Source: Perilla frutescens
Lineage: Eukaryota; Streptophyta; Magnoliopsida; Lamiales; Lamiaceae
Direction: 5' to 3'
DNA: 64,000 bases
Assembly (NCBI GenBank): GCA_026008535.1
Contig: BRKX01000018.1
Coordinates: 18,794,088 to 18,858,087, forward strand
Positions 12,409 through 25,324 of the stretch are shown here, one piece after another; within the stretch, counting starts at the first letter, position 1, and the number at the start of each line of letters is the position of its first letter. The notes beneath the pieces are model-generated. The model was not told the origin of the DNA, ran no database searches, and saw nothing but the letters and a program-made list of their open reading frames with translations. A program made the position numbers and the translations under genes.

Positions 12409-13014
12409 TAGGGGTGTGCAAAACCAAATCAAAATAAAAAAAATCGAACCAAACCGAGCTATTTAATTCGGTTGGTTTGGTCATTTTTTTCTTTAATTTT
12501 GGTTTGGTTTTGAATATTAAAACCAAAATATAGTTTGGTTCAGTTTCGATTTAAGTAAAAAGTATTTTGGTTAAAACCGACCAACCAATATTTACACACA
12601 CACACACACTATATATATATTTATAATTTATGATTTATAATTCTAATATTAATTATATCTAAATTAATAAATTTTAAAAGTATTTATCCTAAATAATATT
12701 AGTAATTCTAATACTTAGTTTCAATTTTCTAGTTATAGACTTTTTAAAATATTTACTTATTTAATATAAGTTTGCTATCTATTGAGTGCATGTTATTCTC
12801 TTTAGATATAATTATTTCGGAAAAATAAAAATAATCACTAAAAATTCGGTTAAACCGAAAATCAAACCAAACTAACCAAATAATTATAGTTTGGTTTGGT
12901 TTGGTTATCTATATTATTCTGGTTGATTTGGTTTGAAATTTTTTAAGAAATTTTTTATTTGATTTTGTTAGTTTAGCTCGATTTTGCACCAAACCAACCA
13001 TTCACACACCCCTA
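12409..13014. mobile_element. hAT-type MITE, 606 bp
   Basis: The ends are TAGGGGTGTG and CACACCCCTA, and the element is flanked by a perfect 8-bp duplication GATATAAG (12401-12408 and 13015-13022), as expected for hAT. The subterminal regions are packed with GGTTTGGTT and its complement AACCAAACC on both sides, a pattern of transposase-binding repeats. A (CA)n tract lies at about 12595-12608. There is no coding capacity, so it would depend on a transposase elsewhere. Confidence 0.9.
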
Positions 13015-13022
13015 GATATAAG

Positions 13023-15082
13023 ACAACATGGATTAAATAATTGTCCTTGTATTGGACCTATAAGGAAGAAATATAGTGTGTGCAATTTATTAATCTACAA
13101 TATTTTGTTCCCATCAGTTTTATTTATTGAAGACTACTAAATAATGTTATGAACATAAGTAAATAAAAAATAAAATGCATTACAATATTATGAATTATAC
13201 ATATATTAACTTGATAAATAATTAAAAAGGAAATAAAAATAAAATTATTTTGATTTTTCGAAAAGATAATAATATAATGGATATTTAATTATTTACAATG
13301 GTTTGCCGTAAAAGTAGTAAGCACTTTTCTAAAATAATTTTTTGGGTTAATTAATTATCAGGTCGCTAAACTTTTATATACGTTTGTTTCAATAGATTCT
13401 TCAACATTTTTTTTGTTTAGTAGATCATTCTACTTTTATAATACATTTTCTCAAGTTCCTGTATTTTCTAGTTATATTCTGAGTTCCTGGACAAATTTTT
13501 ATTGTTTTGTATTAATAGCTCCCTCTACTTATCTATTTGATCTCAGTTAGTCTTTATTTAATTGAACTAACAAAGTAGCTAACTTCTTTGTTGTTTAACC
13601 CAACCAATTTATTAAAAATTACTAATGAAACTTTGATCAAATAATTAAAAAAAAAAACTTAAAAGAGAACACATAATTATCTAAAATATGATAAATTATA
13701 TTATGACAGAAAAGGAGGTGGATCATCTAACAAACAAAAAAAAAATGATATGAAAAATTATTCAAATTAAATTTGTATGTTATAAGTTAGGATGAAAATA
13801 AGAAAGAAAATATGATTCTTTACTTTGAAGGAAGACAATATTTTTGGACAATTAATAAGTAAATTTTCATTTTTTTTCCTTAAAATTAAAGGGGTTTTTT
13901 TTTTTGTTGCTGACTTCACAGGTGTAATGCATGTTGAAAAATGCAAATAATTTATAAATATAAATATATACTATTAAACGTTGGAAGGATCAACATGCAA
14001 ATAATTTATAAATATAAATATATACTATTAAACGTTGGAAGGATTGTTTAAATATGAAAATGATTTTTTAGAGCAATATGCAAATAATCAACAATGAAGA
14101 AAATCTAAAAAATTGAAATTGCAAAAGGGTTGAACATAAAAACATAAATAATGATTTCAAAACTGATACACATGCTCATATGCTCTTGGAAAACTAATTC
14201 TATTGTTCGAAGTAACTTCAAATTTTATTTGTAAGCTTATTATGCAACCAATTGGTGTAAATTTTGCTTAAATATTTTAATAGAATACCATAGTAATTTA
14301 TGTAAGTTTGAATATGAAAAGAAAAGCAAAATATGACTAAAAATAAAATAAAATACCTTTAAAATGCCAACATAGTGGTCCACAAATATATATCTTGGTC
14401 AAAAGAAATATGTGGATGATCAAATGAAAAGAGTAAAAGTTACACTGCATACAGTAAAAAAAATCACATCATCCTGGTGTATATTCTTTAGTATTCAAAA
14501 CTAAATAGATAAATCTTCCATTACAAAATGAAAAAAATTAGAAGAAAAGGGTTAAAAATTTAAAGTTTGCAAATTAAAAAACACATCATCTAGATGAAAC
14601 TTTTTAGATGATCCCGCTATTGTAAAAAAATAATTGAATCAGTTGGCTCCAATTGACCTTTTCCTAGAATATAAAATTCAATTAACAAACATAAATTAAA
14701 TAATTACTATGATAATATTGTAACACTAATATAAACAACAAATACAACTTAAGAATTCCCAATAGTTTATTCCAATTTCATCTTATACCTTTCAATTCAT
14801 CATCCTAATAATTAACAACACACACACACACACAAAATACACACACACACACACACTTACTAATATGTGTGCGCGCGCGCGCGTGTGTATGTATGTGAAA
14901 CAAAGTCAAGAAAAAGACAATGATAAAGGAAAAAATATATAATATGATAAAAATGATTACTTCAAACAATCACGACCATTACTCATAAAAATCAAATAAC
15001 AAAGATAGCAAAAAACAGAAATAAATGTAATTATATCAAAAAAGACTTCAAAGAAATAGAAATGAATAAAATTATGTAAACA
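13023..15082. other. AT-rich intergenic region, no gene seen
   Basis: Contains a 54-bp-period tandem duplication (13941-13994 and 13995-14044), a (CA)n tract around 14818-14857 and an alternating CG run around 14871-14882 within TG repeats. ORFs here are low complexity. Confidence 0.55.

Positions 15083-15145
<63 letters not shown>
15083..15145. repeat. (TTA)n microsatellite, about 21 units
   Basis: Uninterrupted TTA repeat. It yields a spurious poly-Ile ORF on the minus strand. Confidence 0.97.
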
Positions 15146-15657
15146 GAAAACTTGCATTGCTTGATTAACGTAATTGAAGATCATTTATAATTATATAAAT
15201 TGATGGTTACATGTTTTGATTAACATTGATATTCTTGTAGATTGACTAAAGTAGTTGTAGGATATGTAATTTATTTTGTATAGACGTGATTAACATAATT
15301 ATATGATAATATTCTAATTAGTTATATAGAATATAATGAAATTTATTATGAATGAATGAATAATCACATGTTAATTTTAGTAGCACATAATTTGCATTAA
15401 TAAAAATATTGATGATAGAAATTTGCATGTAACATTAAATTAAATACTTATTAAATTATTGTATTATTAATTATCTAAAATACCCTTACAAATGGGCGGG
15501 AAAAAGTGGGTTGCATGAGTGTGTTATAATATATACTGACATTACATCCCGTGCGATGCACGGTGAGAAATAAATAAATAATTTATAATAAATAATTTGT
15601 ACAAATTAAATAATCAAATTACAGTTAAATAACTAATAGAAACAATCATAAAATTTA
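15146..15657. other. Intergenic with isolated hairpin
   Basis: A perfect CCGTGC-GAT-GCACGG stem-loop lies at 15549-15563. It resembles the Helitron-type hairpins at 12273 but lacks a clear CTRR neighbour. Otherwise AT-rich with no gene. Confidence 0.4.
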
Positions 15658-15666
15658 TAAATAATA

Positions 15667-17000
15667 GGGATAAGGGCCAATAGACCACTACACTAATTTG
15701 GGGGCTCAATTGAGCCACTGTAACTTTTTTTGGCTCAATTGGGCCACCGCATTTTTAAAACCGTGTCAATTGAACCATTCTATAACGAAGCCCTAACATA
15801 GGACGTTAACTCGTCTCGAAACAACGTCATTTTTTTTAAATTTTTACCCTAACCCATAACCCGATCCACTCTTAACCCCTAACCCGACCCGCTTGTCCAG
15901 ATTTTTTTTTTTATTTTCTGTTCTTCATGTTCATCAGTCTAAACTCATCTTTCCAGCCATGTGTTTGGCCTTTATCTCAATAATTCTGTGTTATGGGTCG
16001 AAAAAAGAGGTTGCTGAGTTGTCTGCCGAGATTCTAGCTTTTTTGTCTAGCTCCAGCTCCAAAAAAACTCAGAAAAAATTAGCCAAAATTGCCTTCAGAT
16101 CAGCCAAGAAACATGCCCAAAAATCAACAAACAGTTCTGAATCATATCCTAGCTTTGTTCCAAAAAAATAAAAAAAGAACAAAGAAATTTGAGCCACATT
16201 CCAGTTCATCTCCAAAAATTCAAAATCATCCCTCAAATATTCCCAACTTTTCACAGCCACAATCTGCTCATCTACTCTCCTCTTCCACCAGTCTTGGAAA
16301 TTGTAAAAAATCCAAAACACCAAAAATCATCTACCCAGCCACAATCAAATAACCCCCCCCCCCAGATTTTATGCTAGAATTTTTTTTTTCCAAAAAATTC
16401 CACCCAATCTGGTATTTACACCAGAGCTCAGACCCTCAAAATATCAGCCCAAGCCCAACACCCAGACTCCACCTCCCAAAATACCCCTGAACCCAGCACA
16501 CCTCACCTGCATCCAACCCACTCATCGGAGACTGATTCGTCATCTCCGTCAGACCCTACTCCCATTTCTCTCATCCTTCCCAAACCCAGATCCCCTCAGG
16601 CCCGCCCCTCAATCTCCACAGAAATCACAAAAATCAAACATCCAAACCAGCTCATACCACAATCCCAACACCCAAAATCTTCCCCTGCCTCTGCTTCAAC
16701 TGTTGCAGCAGTTTTTGAAAAAGAAAAAGAAGTAGAAGCAGACCTCGTAGAGCAGAATTCGATTTTGTGTAGTTTAGACGCGTGGTCGGGTTAGGGGTGG
16801 GTCGGGTTATGGGTCAGGGTAAAAACTTAAAGAAAACGACGTCGTTTCGAGACGAGTTAACGTCCTCCATTAGAGTTCCATTATAGAATGACTCAATTGA
16901 CACGATTTTAAAAACGCGGTGGCCCAATTGAGCCAAAAAAATTACAGTGGCTCAATTGTGACTTCTAAATTAGTCTAGTGGCCTATTTGGTACTTATCCC
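15667..17000. mobile_element. Non-autonomous Mutator-like element (MULE) with long TIRs
   Basis: The left terminal inverted repeat (15667 to about 15897) and the right one (about 16777-17000) align over roughly 225 bp with scattered mismatches, both starting GGGATAAG. The flanks carry a perfect 9-bp duplication TAAATAATA (15658-15666 and 17001-17009), the Mutator hallmark. There is no transposase. The 880-bp interior is much more C-rich (Ser/Pro/Lys codons) than the TIR surroundings and holds ORFs up to 92 codons (15893-16171) without recognisable domains, so it could be captured host sequence (Pack-MULE) or simply decayed cargo. Confidence 0.9.
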
Positions 17001-17009
17001 TAAATAATA

Positions 17010-17649
17010 TAATGTTATATTCAAGCTTGCTCGCTATTTTATAGACAAACAACCTGCGCCCATGAATAAATTTACACTTTCATTCATAGTTGCCAATAAA
17101 ATAAAGGGTTAATTGCCAAAAAAATTTACCACTTTTCAACGAATTTGTAATTTAATAATGATTTTTAAAATATTATAATAATAACCTAACATTTTGATTT
17201 GTAGTAAATTCGACACTTCTTAACTTTTTTGTGACGATCGGTTTTTGTGACGATCGGAATTATGACGTGGGAATAATTTTTACATGTGAACATATTAATT
17301 CGGTTTAAGAGGTCACAAAAGATGGATTGGATCGAAAGGTTATTTTTATGCCTCTTTTTTATTGATAGGATTCTATCATTTTTAGTCTCCGGCAAAAGAT
17401 ATCTCATTTCATTTCGAATAAAAACATGAAATCAATAATTAAGAACTTGATATATTATATATAGCATTCAAATATCTTGTCTAGTATACCACATGATTAG
17501 CCGATGATTACAATAACTATATAAATCCATATACTCCCACAACATTCTAAAATTTTATCATATTATTCATAATTAAATTGGTATTGGATATATGCAAGCA
17601 TTTGATAATATGGTATGAGATTTCCTAATTAAGGTATTTTACACTTAAA
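17010..17649. other. Intergenic, no gene recognised
   Basis: A block near 17220-17265 has a direct repeat of GTGACGATCGG. Otherwise AT-rich unassigned sequence. Confidence 0.45.
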
Positions 17650-18053
17650 TTATGAATTAAATTTTTCAGAAACCATATGGGTTTGGTGTTGGCTTGCTTC
17701 CATGAGGACTTGGGTATTGATTTTTCCTTCGAAGCGGAGCTGTGGGGGGTGCTATTTTAGTGTTGGAGTTTGCAGCAAGTAAATGCTTTTCTTATATTTG
17801 GCTCGAGGTGGATTCTACATTTGTGGTTGAGATTCTTTCTAGAAAAATTACCCTCATTCCTTGGCGAATAAAAGCGTATCTCTTGCGTGTTTTCACTTTT
17901 CTCCCAGACATTGAGTTCAGAGTTTTGCACATATACGAAGAGGACAACCAAGTTGCTGATAGATTGGTTAGGCCGCTTTTCTCTAAAGGATGGTGGCTGC
18001 ATGAGGGTCCAAGAATTGATCCTTTACTGGAGTCTGATTTTTTTGGCAGATGA
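17650..18053 (+). pseudogene. RNase H (RVT_3-type) relic of a non-LTR retroelement
   Basis: The frame at 17742-18053 encodes WLEVDST, PWRI and EEDNQVADRL, which match the second half of the plant RNase H-like domain found at the C terminus of LINEs and in solitary host copies. The segment just upstream (about 17670-17745) encodes FSFEAELWGVL, the Glu-containing first half, in another frame. The domain is therefore split by a stop/frameshift near 17755. The usual HIPRExN motif is altered to HIYEEDN. No poly-A or target duplication was found. Confidence 0.65.
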
Positions 18054-19324
18054 TATTTTCGTGTTAGTGACAATGATTGATTTTGGTGGCTTTTCTTTCT
18101 TTGGTGGGTAGTGGTTTACTTCCCAATCAAGTCATTTGTTGACTGGACTTTGCACTTTAGTTCAATTTTGTAATTATTATTAAGGATTCATTATTCCCAA
18201 GGGAAGTAATAAATTGATCATATGTGTGGCAAAGATGTATATCTTATCTTATATATAAATCTATACATATTGATGTGATTTGAGGTGTTTGATTGCAGTC
18301 ATTTTTTTTACTCACACACCCGACCGGTAGTATTGAGGAGATTCGGACTTGAAAATGTCGAAATATTGTGTTTGATTGCATTCATTCCGATCGTTCATTT
18401 AGGGACTGCATTTATATTGATTTTGAGGATAATGTGGTTCTAATTAATTAATTAATTATTAATATATAATTTTTTTAAATTATTAGGGTATATATGCAGA
18501 TTGAGGGTGTATTTGTGCACTATTAATTATAAATTAATATTTAATTAATTACACATTAATAATTTTGATAAGTTTTCATAGATATACATATATCTTATAT
18601 GATATACTCATTTATGCTCATTGGCATAATTGACATATTTGAATACACGGAGATAGACGTACGTGTTTGATTATATGTTAAATTAATATCTTATATTACA
18701 TCAGAGAAATAAAATAAATAATAAAAAATGTAATTATCAAGTAGATTGTTTATTTTTATTTGATTATTATTACAGGGATCTTGCCGTATAATATTGATTG
18801 CTATTTTTTTCTTACATCCATTAATATATTTAATTGATAAACAAACAAAAACGATAGTAATTAATTTAACCAAATTTATGGATTTAAACTCACAAATTTT
18901 CATAATTGAATAGCGTATAAATCCTTAATTTTTAATTTAATTTTCTTAAACTCATCAAAAAATTGGCAAAAAAATTCGAGTATAAAAAAGTACAAATGCA
19001 TGGCTACGAAAGATAATTAAGCACCAATTTTTTCCTCTAAAAAAAGATAAGCACAATTAAAATCATTACATTAGATTTGCATGATTGATTATTTGAGATT
19101 GATTAAATTGTGTGATTGATTAACGTAATTATGGAATGGTTTTAACTTTATTAATTAATGTGATTGAATCTATATTGATAATCATGTAATTATAGATAAT
19201 AGATTAATTATTAATTATATGTATATATATTAATATTAATATTAGTTGATAGTGTATATTGAATGGTAATGGTCTATAGTCAATGGTATGATTTGAGGAA
19301 TTGCATTTCTATTGAATTCATACA
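18054..19324. other. AT-rich intergenic region, no gene seen
   Basis: Near 18310-18350 there is a phrase (CACACCCGACC... TATTGAGGAGATTCG) also found at 30182-30212, indicating a shared dispersed repeat. No coding sequence recognised. Confidence 0.45.
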
Positions 19325-20073
19325 GGGGTGTATTCGTTTGAGATTTGGATGGATTTTAATGGACTTTTAAAATTCGAGTGTATTCAATTCAGACTTTTAA
19401 AAGTCTTTTAAAATCCAGAGATATTCAATCCAGACTTTTAAAAGTCCTTTAAAATCCGGAGGTATTCAATCCAGACTTTTAAAAGTCCTTTAAAATCCTG
19501 AGGTATTCAAAAATCCATGGACTTTAAAAAGTCATTGACTTCATTGGATTTCAGCTGGATTTGACGTGAAAATTACAAAGGATGAAATCCGACCTCTAGA
19601 CACGAGATTTTGATAGATTTGGAAAATCCGACGAGCGCTGTGTCTCAACGGTCGGTGAGGAGTTGAAATCGGACACCCTAGCCGTCACCCGACCCCAACG
19701 GCCGCTGGCTTTGCCGATGATGGCACTCCAGCGACCACTGGGTGCTAGTGGTCACTGGGAGCAAGGCCGCGGCTCCAGCGGCCGCTCGGACCAGCGATCG
19801 CTGGGTTAGCTCCGCCTCTCCTCCCAGCGGTCGCTGGGTTCCATTTTTTTCCGGGCCCACCGATCACTGTGTTCCATCGAGCGCTGGAAAAAATGATTTC
19901 AAATCCGTTGAAATCGTCCAAAATTCATTCGAAATCCATACACAAATCTGCCAGACTCGACGTGGAGTTGGGAGACTCCATGTGGAGTCTATGGATTTAT
20001 AAAATCCATAAAAATCCATGGACATTTTAAAGTCCAACAAAATCCATCAAAATCCTAATTAAATACACCCCCC
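19325..20073. mobile_element. Non-autonomous foldback-like transposon
   Basis: The left end GGGGTGTATTC continues into GGATTTTAATGGACTTT; the reverse complement of the right end, GGGGGGTGTATT, continues into GGATTTTGATGGATTTT. The two ends are thus extended, imperfect inverted repeats rich in GGATTTT/AAATCC. The interior holds three 41-bp tandem units and a GC-rich island (19620-19890) full of small palindromes. ORFs in the island are short and unassigned. The target duplication is unresolved, so the superfamily (hAT or PIF/Harbinger) is open. Confidence 0.6.
19382..19504. repeat. Three tandem 41-bp units
   Basis: Units 19382-19422, 19423-19463 and 19464-19504 differ at only a few positions. 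Each contains the palindrome GACTTTTAAAAGTC. They lie just inside the left end of the surrounding element. Confidence 0.95.
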
Positions 20074-22461
20074 TAATATACATACCAAAATAAAAATACC
20101 GCATGTAAACTTATTTTCGGATTGCATTTTATTGAATGTGAGGATGATGCCTTTTCAATTAATTAATTAATTAATACAAAATAATATTTTAATTAATATT
20201 GAATCACGTAAGATTATTTATATCCTATAATCTTGAGTAATTAATTAAGATCATATTATGCTTCAAAATATCAATTGTTGCATAAAATAATTCGTTAATT
20301 GACTAATCAGATATAAACTATTTTTTGATATGATAAAATGTTGACTACCAATATGATTATGATACTATAATGATCATATCCTATCATATTATATTATATT
20401 TTTTATTTGTATATGAGATTAGATACATGTATATAAGCTATTATATTATATTAAGTATATGATATATAATTCTATCCTACTTTATCTAATATATATGCAT
20501 AATAATATATTCATATATAATTAATATGTAATAATATAATCTACATTAATTATATATAATTTTTAATTAGTTTTGACGGGAAAATAAAATTACAATTCTA
20601 CCCTAGACTATCCTAGTTTTAGATATAGTAAGATATAGATGTCATTTCCCCGCCCACGTACTCTAGATAGAGAATAAAAATATTAGTTTCAAAATTCAAA
20701 TTTTAAATCTCTGTCTTAGCATTAATCATTATTTAGTTATTTCCAATAAAGATAGGGGGTTAAGGTTGAGGATCCTTATATTCTCAATATCTTCATTCAT
20801 TTCAATTTGTATTACTGTGAATGTGATGGTTGTTGGAGCGGTGGTATCAATTTATATGATGAATCAAGCAATTATGGAATTAGTTTAAAAATACATACAG
20901 ATGAAGAAATGCAAAAGTGTTGAAGATAAGAATATACGATCGATGGTCAAATTCTTTATTTTTGAATTCATGGTTGGGAATTTTTAATTTGATTTATATT
21001 TGCTAAATTAACATGAATGAATTTTCATTTATGACTTATGAATAAATTTTTATTTTATTTAATTCGTTTATGATCCATTATATATCATTGTTCGATTTTA
21101 ATTGATATTAATTTAGATAAGATACATCATATATTCATCATGGGAATTGTTCTTCATGAATAATCGTCTCTAGAATTATAAAATGGGACTTGTAATTATA
21201 ACATATTAAAAGTTTAACATTAATACAATATTTAATTCGATCATAAATCACAATTTAGTAATTTAGATAAAAATATATATTCATCGCGGGATTTTAAAAA
21301 ATGAACATATTAAAAATTTAGAATTTTAACATTAACAATATTTATTTCAATCATAAATCATACGACATATATTCATCACGGGATTTGTGTTCACGTTATA
21401 GTAATTTAGATAAAAATATATATTCATCGCGGGATTTTAAAAAATGAGACTTGTTATTATAAAAATATTGTGATTTATGATAAAATCTTCTAGTCCACAA
21501 TCCATGTCTTACTATATATTGTGTCCCACTATCAAATTTAATGTTTTAAAAATATTTATTATAAAAATAAATTTTATGATAGTGTAAGAAATCATAATTA
21601 ACATTTATTGCTAAAAATTGAAATTTTTAAAAACCATATACCGTAATTTTGGAACAATCAACCATATTAATCAATTATACTAACTAAAAATGAGAAATAA
21701 ATATAAACCCTAATTAGGTAGAATGAACCCTAAAAAATAATTATAAAATTAAACTAAACTAAAACAAATTGAATTTAAAGAAAAAAATATGGATGAGATA
21801 TACTAAAAATCAAAATGAGACATCACATGTCCATGTGGAATAGAGAAAGTGTGATAGAAGATTTCATTTACTCCAAATATAGTAAAATTGAACCATACAC
21901 GCTATTAGAATAAAACATAAAATTTAATATTATGTTATGGACAAATCACAATGTGTATCCTACCTTTTGGAATTTCTAATAAAAAAATACCACGATTTTA
22001 ATTTAACTATTTATAATTTAATACCAAGCTCTCAAAGCTTTAATAATTATATCATAGAGTTCGATTTCAAAATTAAAATTAAAGGTTGAATCGAGCTCAA
22101 AACATAAAAATGAAAACACATTTAGAAAACCAGTGGCGTAAATAATCTAATAGAGTAAAATAAATGATTGAAAAAGATGGATAAAAAAGAGGCGTAGAGT
22201 CACCGGCGGCAACATTTTGCGGTTACATTTTCAGCGATTTATACATATGTTACAAGAAATGACAACATTACACCAAAGGTACTAAGCCTATATATATAAC
22301 AGGCCACTATGCATACTACAAATTCGAAAAGGAAAAAAGAAAAAACCATCTTTATTTGTTTTTTTTTTCTCCCTCGCATGCCCATGAGCAAGAAAAGAAC
22401 AAAGCCAAACAATCATATAGCTAGGGCTATAGTTAAAATAGTTATCTTTTGGGAAAGCTTT
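20074..22461. other. AT-rich intergenic region downstream of the PDCB gene
   Basis: No coding sequence. A phrase around ATATTCATCGCGGGATTTTAAAA occurs near 21280 and 21420 with a related copy near 21370, a local duplication. The block 21560-21790 resembles sequences in both introns of the P450 gene (around 52240-52400 and 53290-53410). The PDCB 3' UTR probably ends near 22340. Confidence 0.5.
22351..22356 (-). terminator. Candidate polyadenylation signal of the PDCB gene
   Basis: AATAAA on the minus strand about 105 bp after the stop codon at 22462. Confidence 0.5.
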
Positions 22462-25324
22462 TCAAGGCAATGGAAGTCCGAAAATAGTTACAATAATCAA
22501 CAAGAGTAGGAGATGAATAATGGTTTGGGGAACTAGAATATTGCATCCAAGGTTCAAGTTATTGTCGAAGCCTGATGGGCTTAACCCATTGTTTGCCCCT
22601 CCTAACGCGCCCGTCTTAGGGCTTGTTATGAGAGGCGACCCACCGTTGGACGTTGTGGTGGTGGGGATGCCTGTGGGAGTCGTGGTGGTAGTGGCACTAT
22701 TAACAGAAATTCAATAATAAGAGACAAATAAATCATAGATTCAATTTTAAATTTATATATATCTTAAATAAATTTGAATAGTACAAGCAAAGAAGATGAA
22801 GAAACAATGTTTTTTTTTTTTTGCTACATAGATCAAATAGTCGATCGACATAAATTAAGAGAGGCTCAAGTACTAGTCATGTATATGTGTGATAGCTAAA
22901 CTTTGAAATAAATCAACTCTTATATTAGTCCTTGCGATATGATCCTACTGAACATATATATATATACGAGCAATTAAAATTACTTAATTATCTAGCTCAC
23001 TTCAATAATATATATTACATATGAAAATATGATATCGAGCGTAACTGAATGCAAATAAACTCAACCAAAAGTAAAAAGTAGTGGAACAAAACCTTCACAT
23101 GCAGTGTAAATCCATTAAATCAAAATAATAAAACTGCACGCACACACACAGACACACACACACACACATATAGCCAAACTTAATTTAATTTAAAATACAC
23201 ACACACACACACACACACTGTCACACGTGACACGACTAGGCAATCATAATTCATAAAATTATATTTTGCTAAACTTGCCAAAGTTGGTCAACAATCTTGA
23301 AATTTCCACCACTTTTTGACCTCGATCAGGAACCATTTTAATTCAAATTTAAACTACTCACAGTGTAAAAAGGTTTATCAATAATTAAATAAAGTCACAA
23401 ATGTGCGATCCTCTTTTTGTAATTAATACACTTTATACTTCGATTATTTACCCTTAATTAAACGGTGAAAAAACACAAAAGTTAAAGTTCATAAAAAAGG
23501 GGGCGCCGGAGAGATGGTGATCATTGAATTATTTTGTGCCCACATAAATAGTAGTATAGACTAACCCTTTCAAATATGGTATTGAGACTAGTGGCAAATC
23601 AGTCAAACCGTATCATCATATATTCAATCATATGTTACTTTATGTTATGTTACATTCAATCAACTTTTATATTAAAGTAATGTTACATTCGATAAATTTT
23701 CATATAAATATGAAAATAATTGGAAATTAATGTGTGTATAAATATAAATACGTAGTTTGAACTCCAAAATGACATTACGAACTCTACTGCAACCATTTGA
23801 GTTAAAGATAATATATTCATTATAACAAAGAAAATATATAAGTAATTCGTAACTTAATTAATAGATATATATATCTTAATGTTATATATCGTGCATGCAT
23901 AATAAACTATAGCCCAAGAAAATACTCTATCAATATCTCTTTTCTAGATTCAAGATATTAATTATCAGAATGTGTATAGTTTTTCTCGATTCTTGTTTAA
24001 TTCGATATATATATATATATATATAATATAAATTTGCTGGAAAAATATATTTATTCTATATAATATTTTGTGCAAGAAAAAGTATATATGAAATGTTACT
24101 ACACCAAGTCCTAGAGAATTATAAGAAGTATATATTTCAGCAAATACGCATTTCTAATTCCGGGCCTTGACAATATATTAAAAAATGTATATCCATTTAT
24201 AATATATACAAATAAAATAAATGAAACGAATGTACTAGCAGATCTTTAATAAACTCATCAATTCAACAGTGCCTTATCAAAATTTTCTAAATAATTTAGC
24301 ATCGATCAGTTCGTGAAGTGACACACAATTTTTATAATTTTTTTTTTCTATATAAATCCATAATTCCAAATTTAGAATGTTTACTATCATAATTCCATAT
24401 ATTCTTATAGCTAGCTAGTTAATTAATTGCCGCAAATATAGCCCAATCGTTTCGGTGATGAGAATATTATTAACGTGTCTCATTTAATTTGCTACTATGC
24501 ATGCATGACATGCTCTTTTGGAATACCATAATTATGAGAACATAAATATTATTTTAAAATGACAAGTCTATTCTATATATATTTATATATATACATATAT
24601 AAATATTTTAACAAAAAGAATAATGATTAATAATGAGCACACACCTTGCAGTAGCAGGATAAGCACAGCCAGCAGTGCCTGTAAAATCAACCAACCCATC
24701 AAAATTCAATAAAATCAAATACCAAGAAGAAACCCCAAATTTAACATTCTCATATTTCTAATATTATGCCAACATATCGTTTTTATAAAACGACATTATT
24801 AATGTAATTAACTAGATCGCGATATTACAAGAAAAAGGAGGCCCATTTGCAATATATATACAAAGAAAAAAGAAAAGAAAGAGAGAGAATAGCTATGTAG
24901 AGAGAGAAACTGACTAGGATCAGAAGTGACGACTGTAGCAGTGCCGGAAAAATCACAAGCAGCGGGAGCCTGGCGATATCTCTGGAAATAGCTGTTGACG
25001 GCGTAGTTGCAGTGAGCCCTAACGGTGTTAGGGTTGAAACAGGGTCCGTTTTGATGGGTCGGGTTACAATCCGCCCCGGATCCGCATGCGTAGTCCAGAG
25101 TTTTCTGCAGCACTGCATCACTCACTCCCTGCTTGCAAATGCACCACGTGGCGCCTGCACAAAATTTGTTTTTATTAATTTCTTCCTCACGAAATTTCAA
25201 CTGCTATGCTACATATAATTGATCTTGATTGTACGTAAAAGCACACGAGAAAATTGAGCTTACTGGAGCGAGCGGCCATGGCGAGAAGCAGGAGTAGAGA
25301 GAGAAGCAAAGAAGCAGAAGCCAT
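22462..25324 (-). CDS. PDCB-type X8/CBM43 protein with GPI-anchor signal
   Basis: Four exons join in frame: 25264-25324, 24915-25154, 24645-24678 and 22462-22696, 570 bp for 189 aa, all with GT-AG introns; intron 3 is 1.95 kb. Residues 1-18 form a Leu-rich signal peptide. An X8 domain (about residues 22-105) starts ATWCICK and keeps the cysteine pattern of carbohydrate-binding module 43 (QNGPCFNP, AHCNYA, AACDFSG). A Thr/Ser/Pro/Gly linker follows, then a hydrophobic tail ending in PLP, the layout of GPI-anchored proteins. Plasmodesmata callose-binding proteins (about 200 aa in Arabidopsis) bind beta-1,3-glucan at the neck of plasmodesmata and limit cell-to-cell movement; assignment here rests on domain and architecture. 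There is no glucanase domain. The start is the only ATG before the signal peptide apart from an internal one at residue 16. The gene looks intact. Confidence 0.92.

Noticed and set aside
14957..15184. Poly-Ile ORF
   Set aside because: Produced entirely by the TTA microsatellite.
15893..16377. Overlapping small ORFs inside the MULE
   Set aside because: Compositionally biased, overlapping on both strands, no conserved motif; kept only as possible cargo.
20810..20860. Possible LTR end plus PBS (GGTGGTATCAAT)
   Set aside because: No LTR partner, no purine tract and no coding remnants nearby.
24808..25200. Single-exon reading of the PDCB region
   Set aside because: Reads through introns at both ends; the four-exon model gives the signal peptide and GPI tail in frame.
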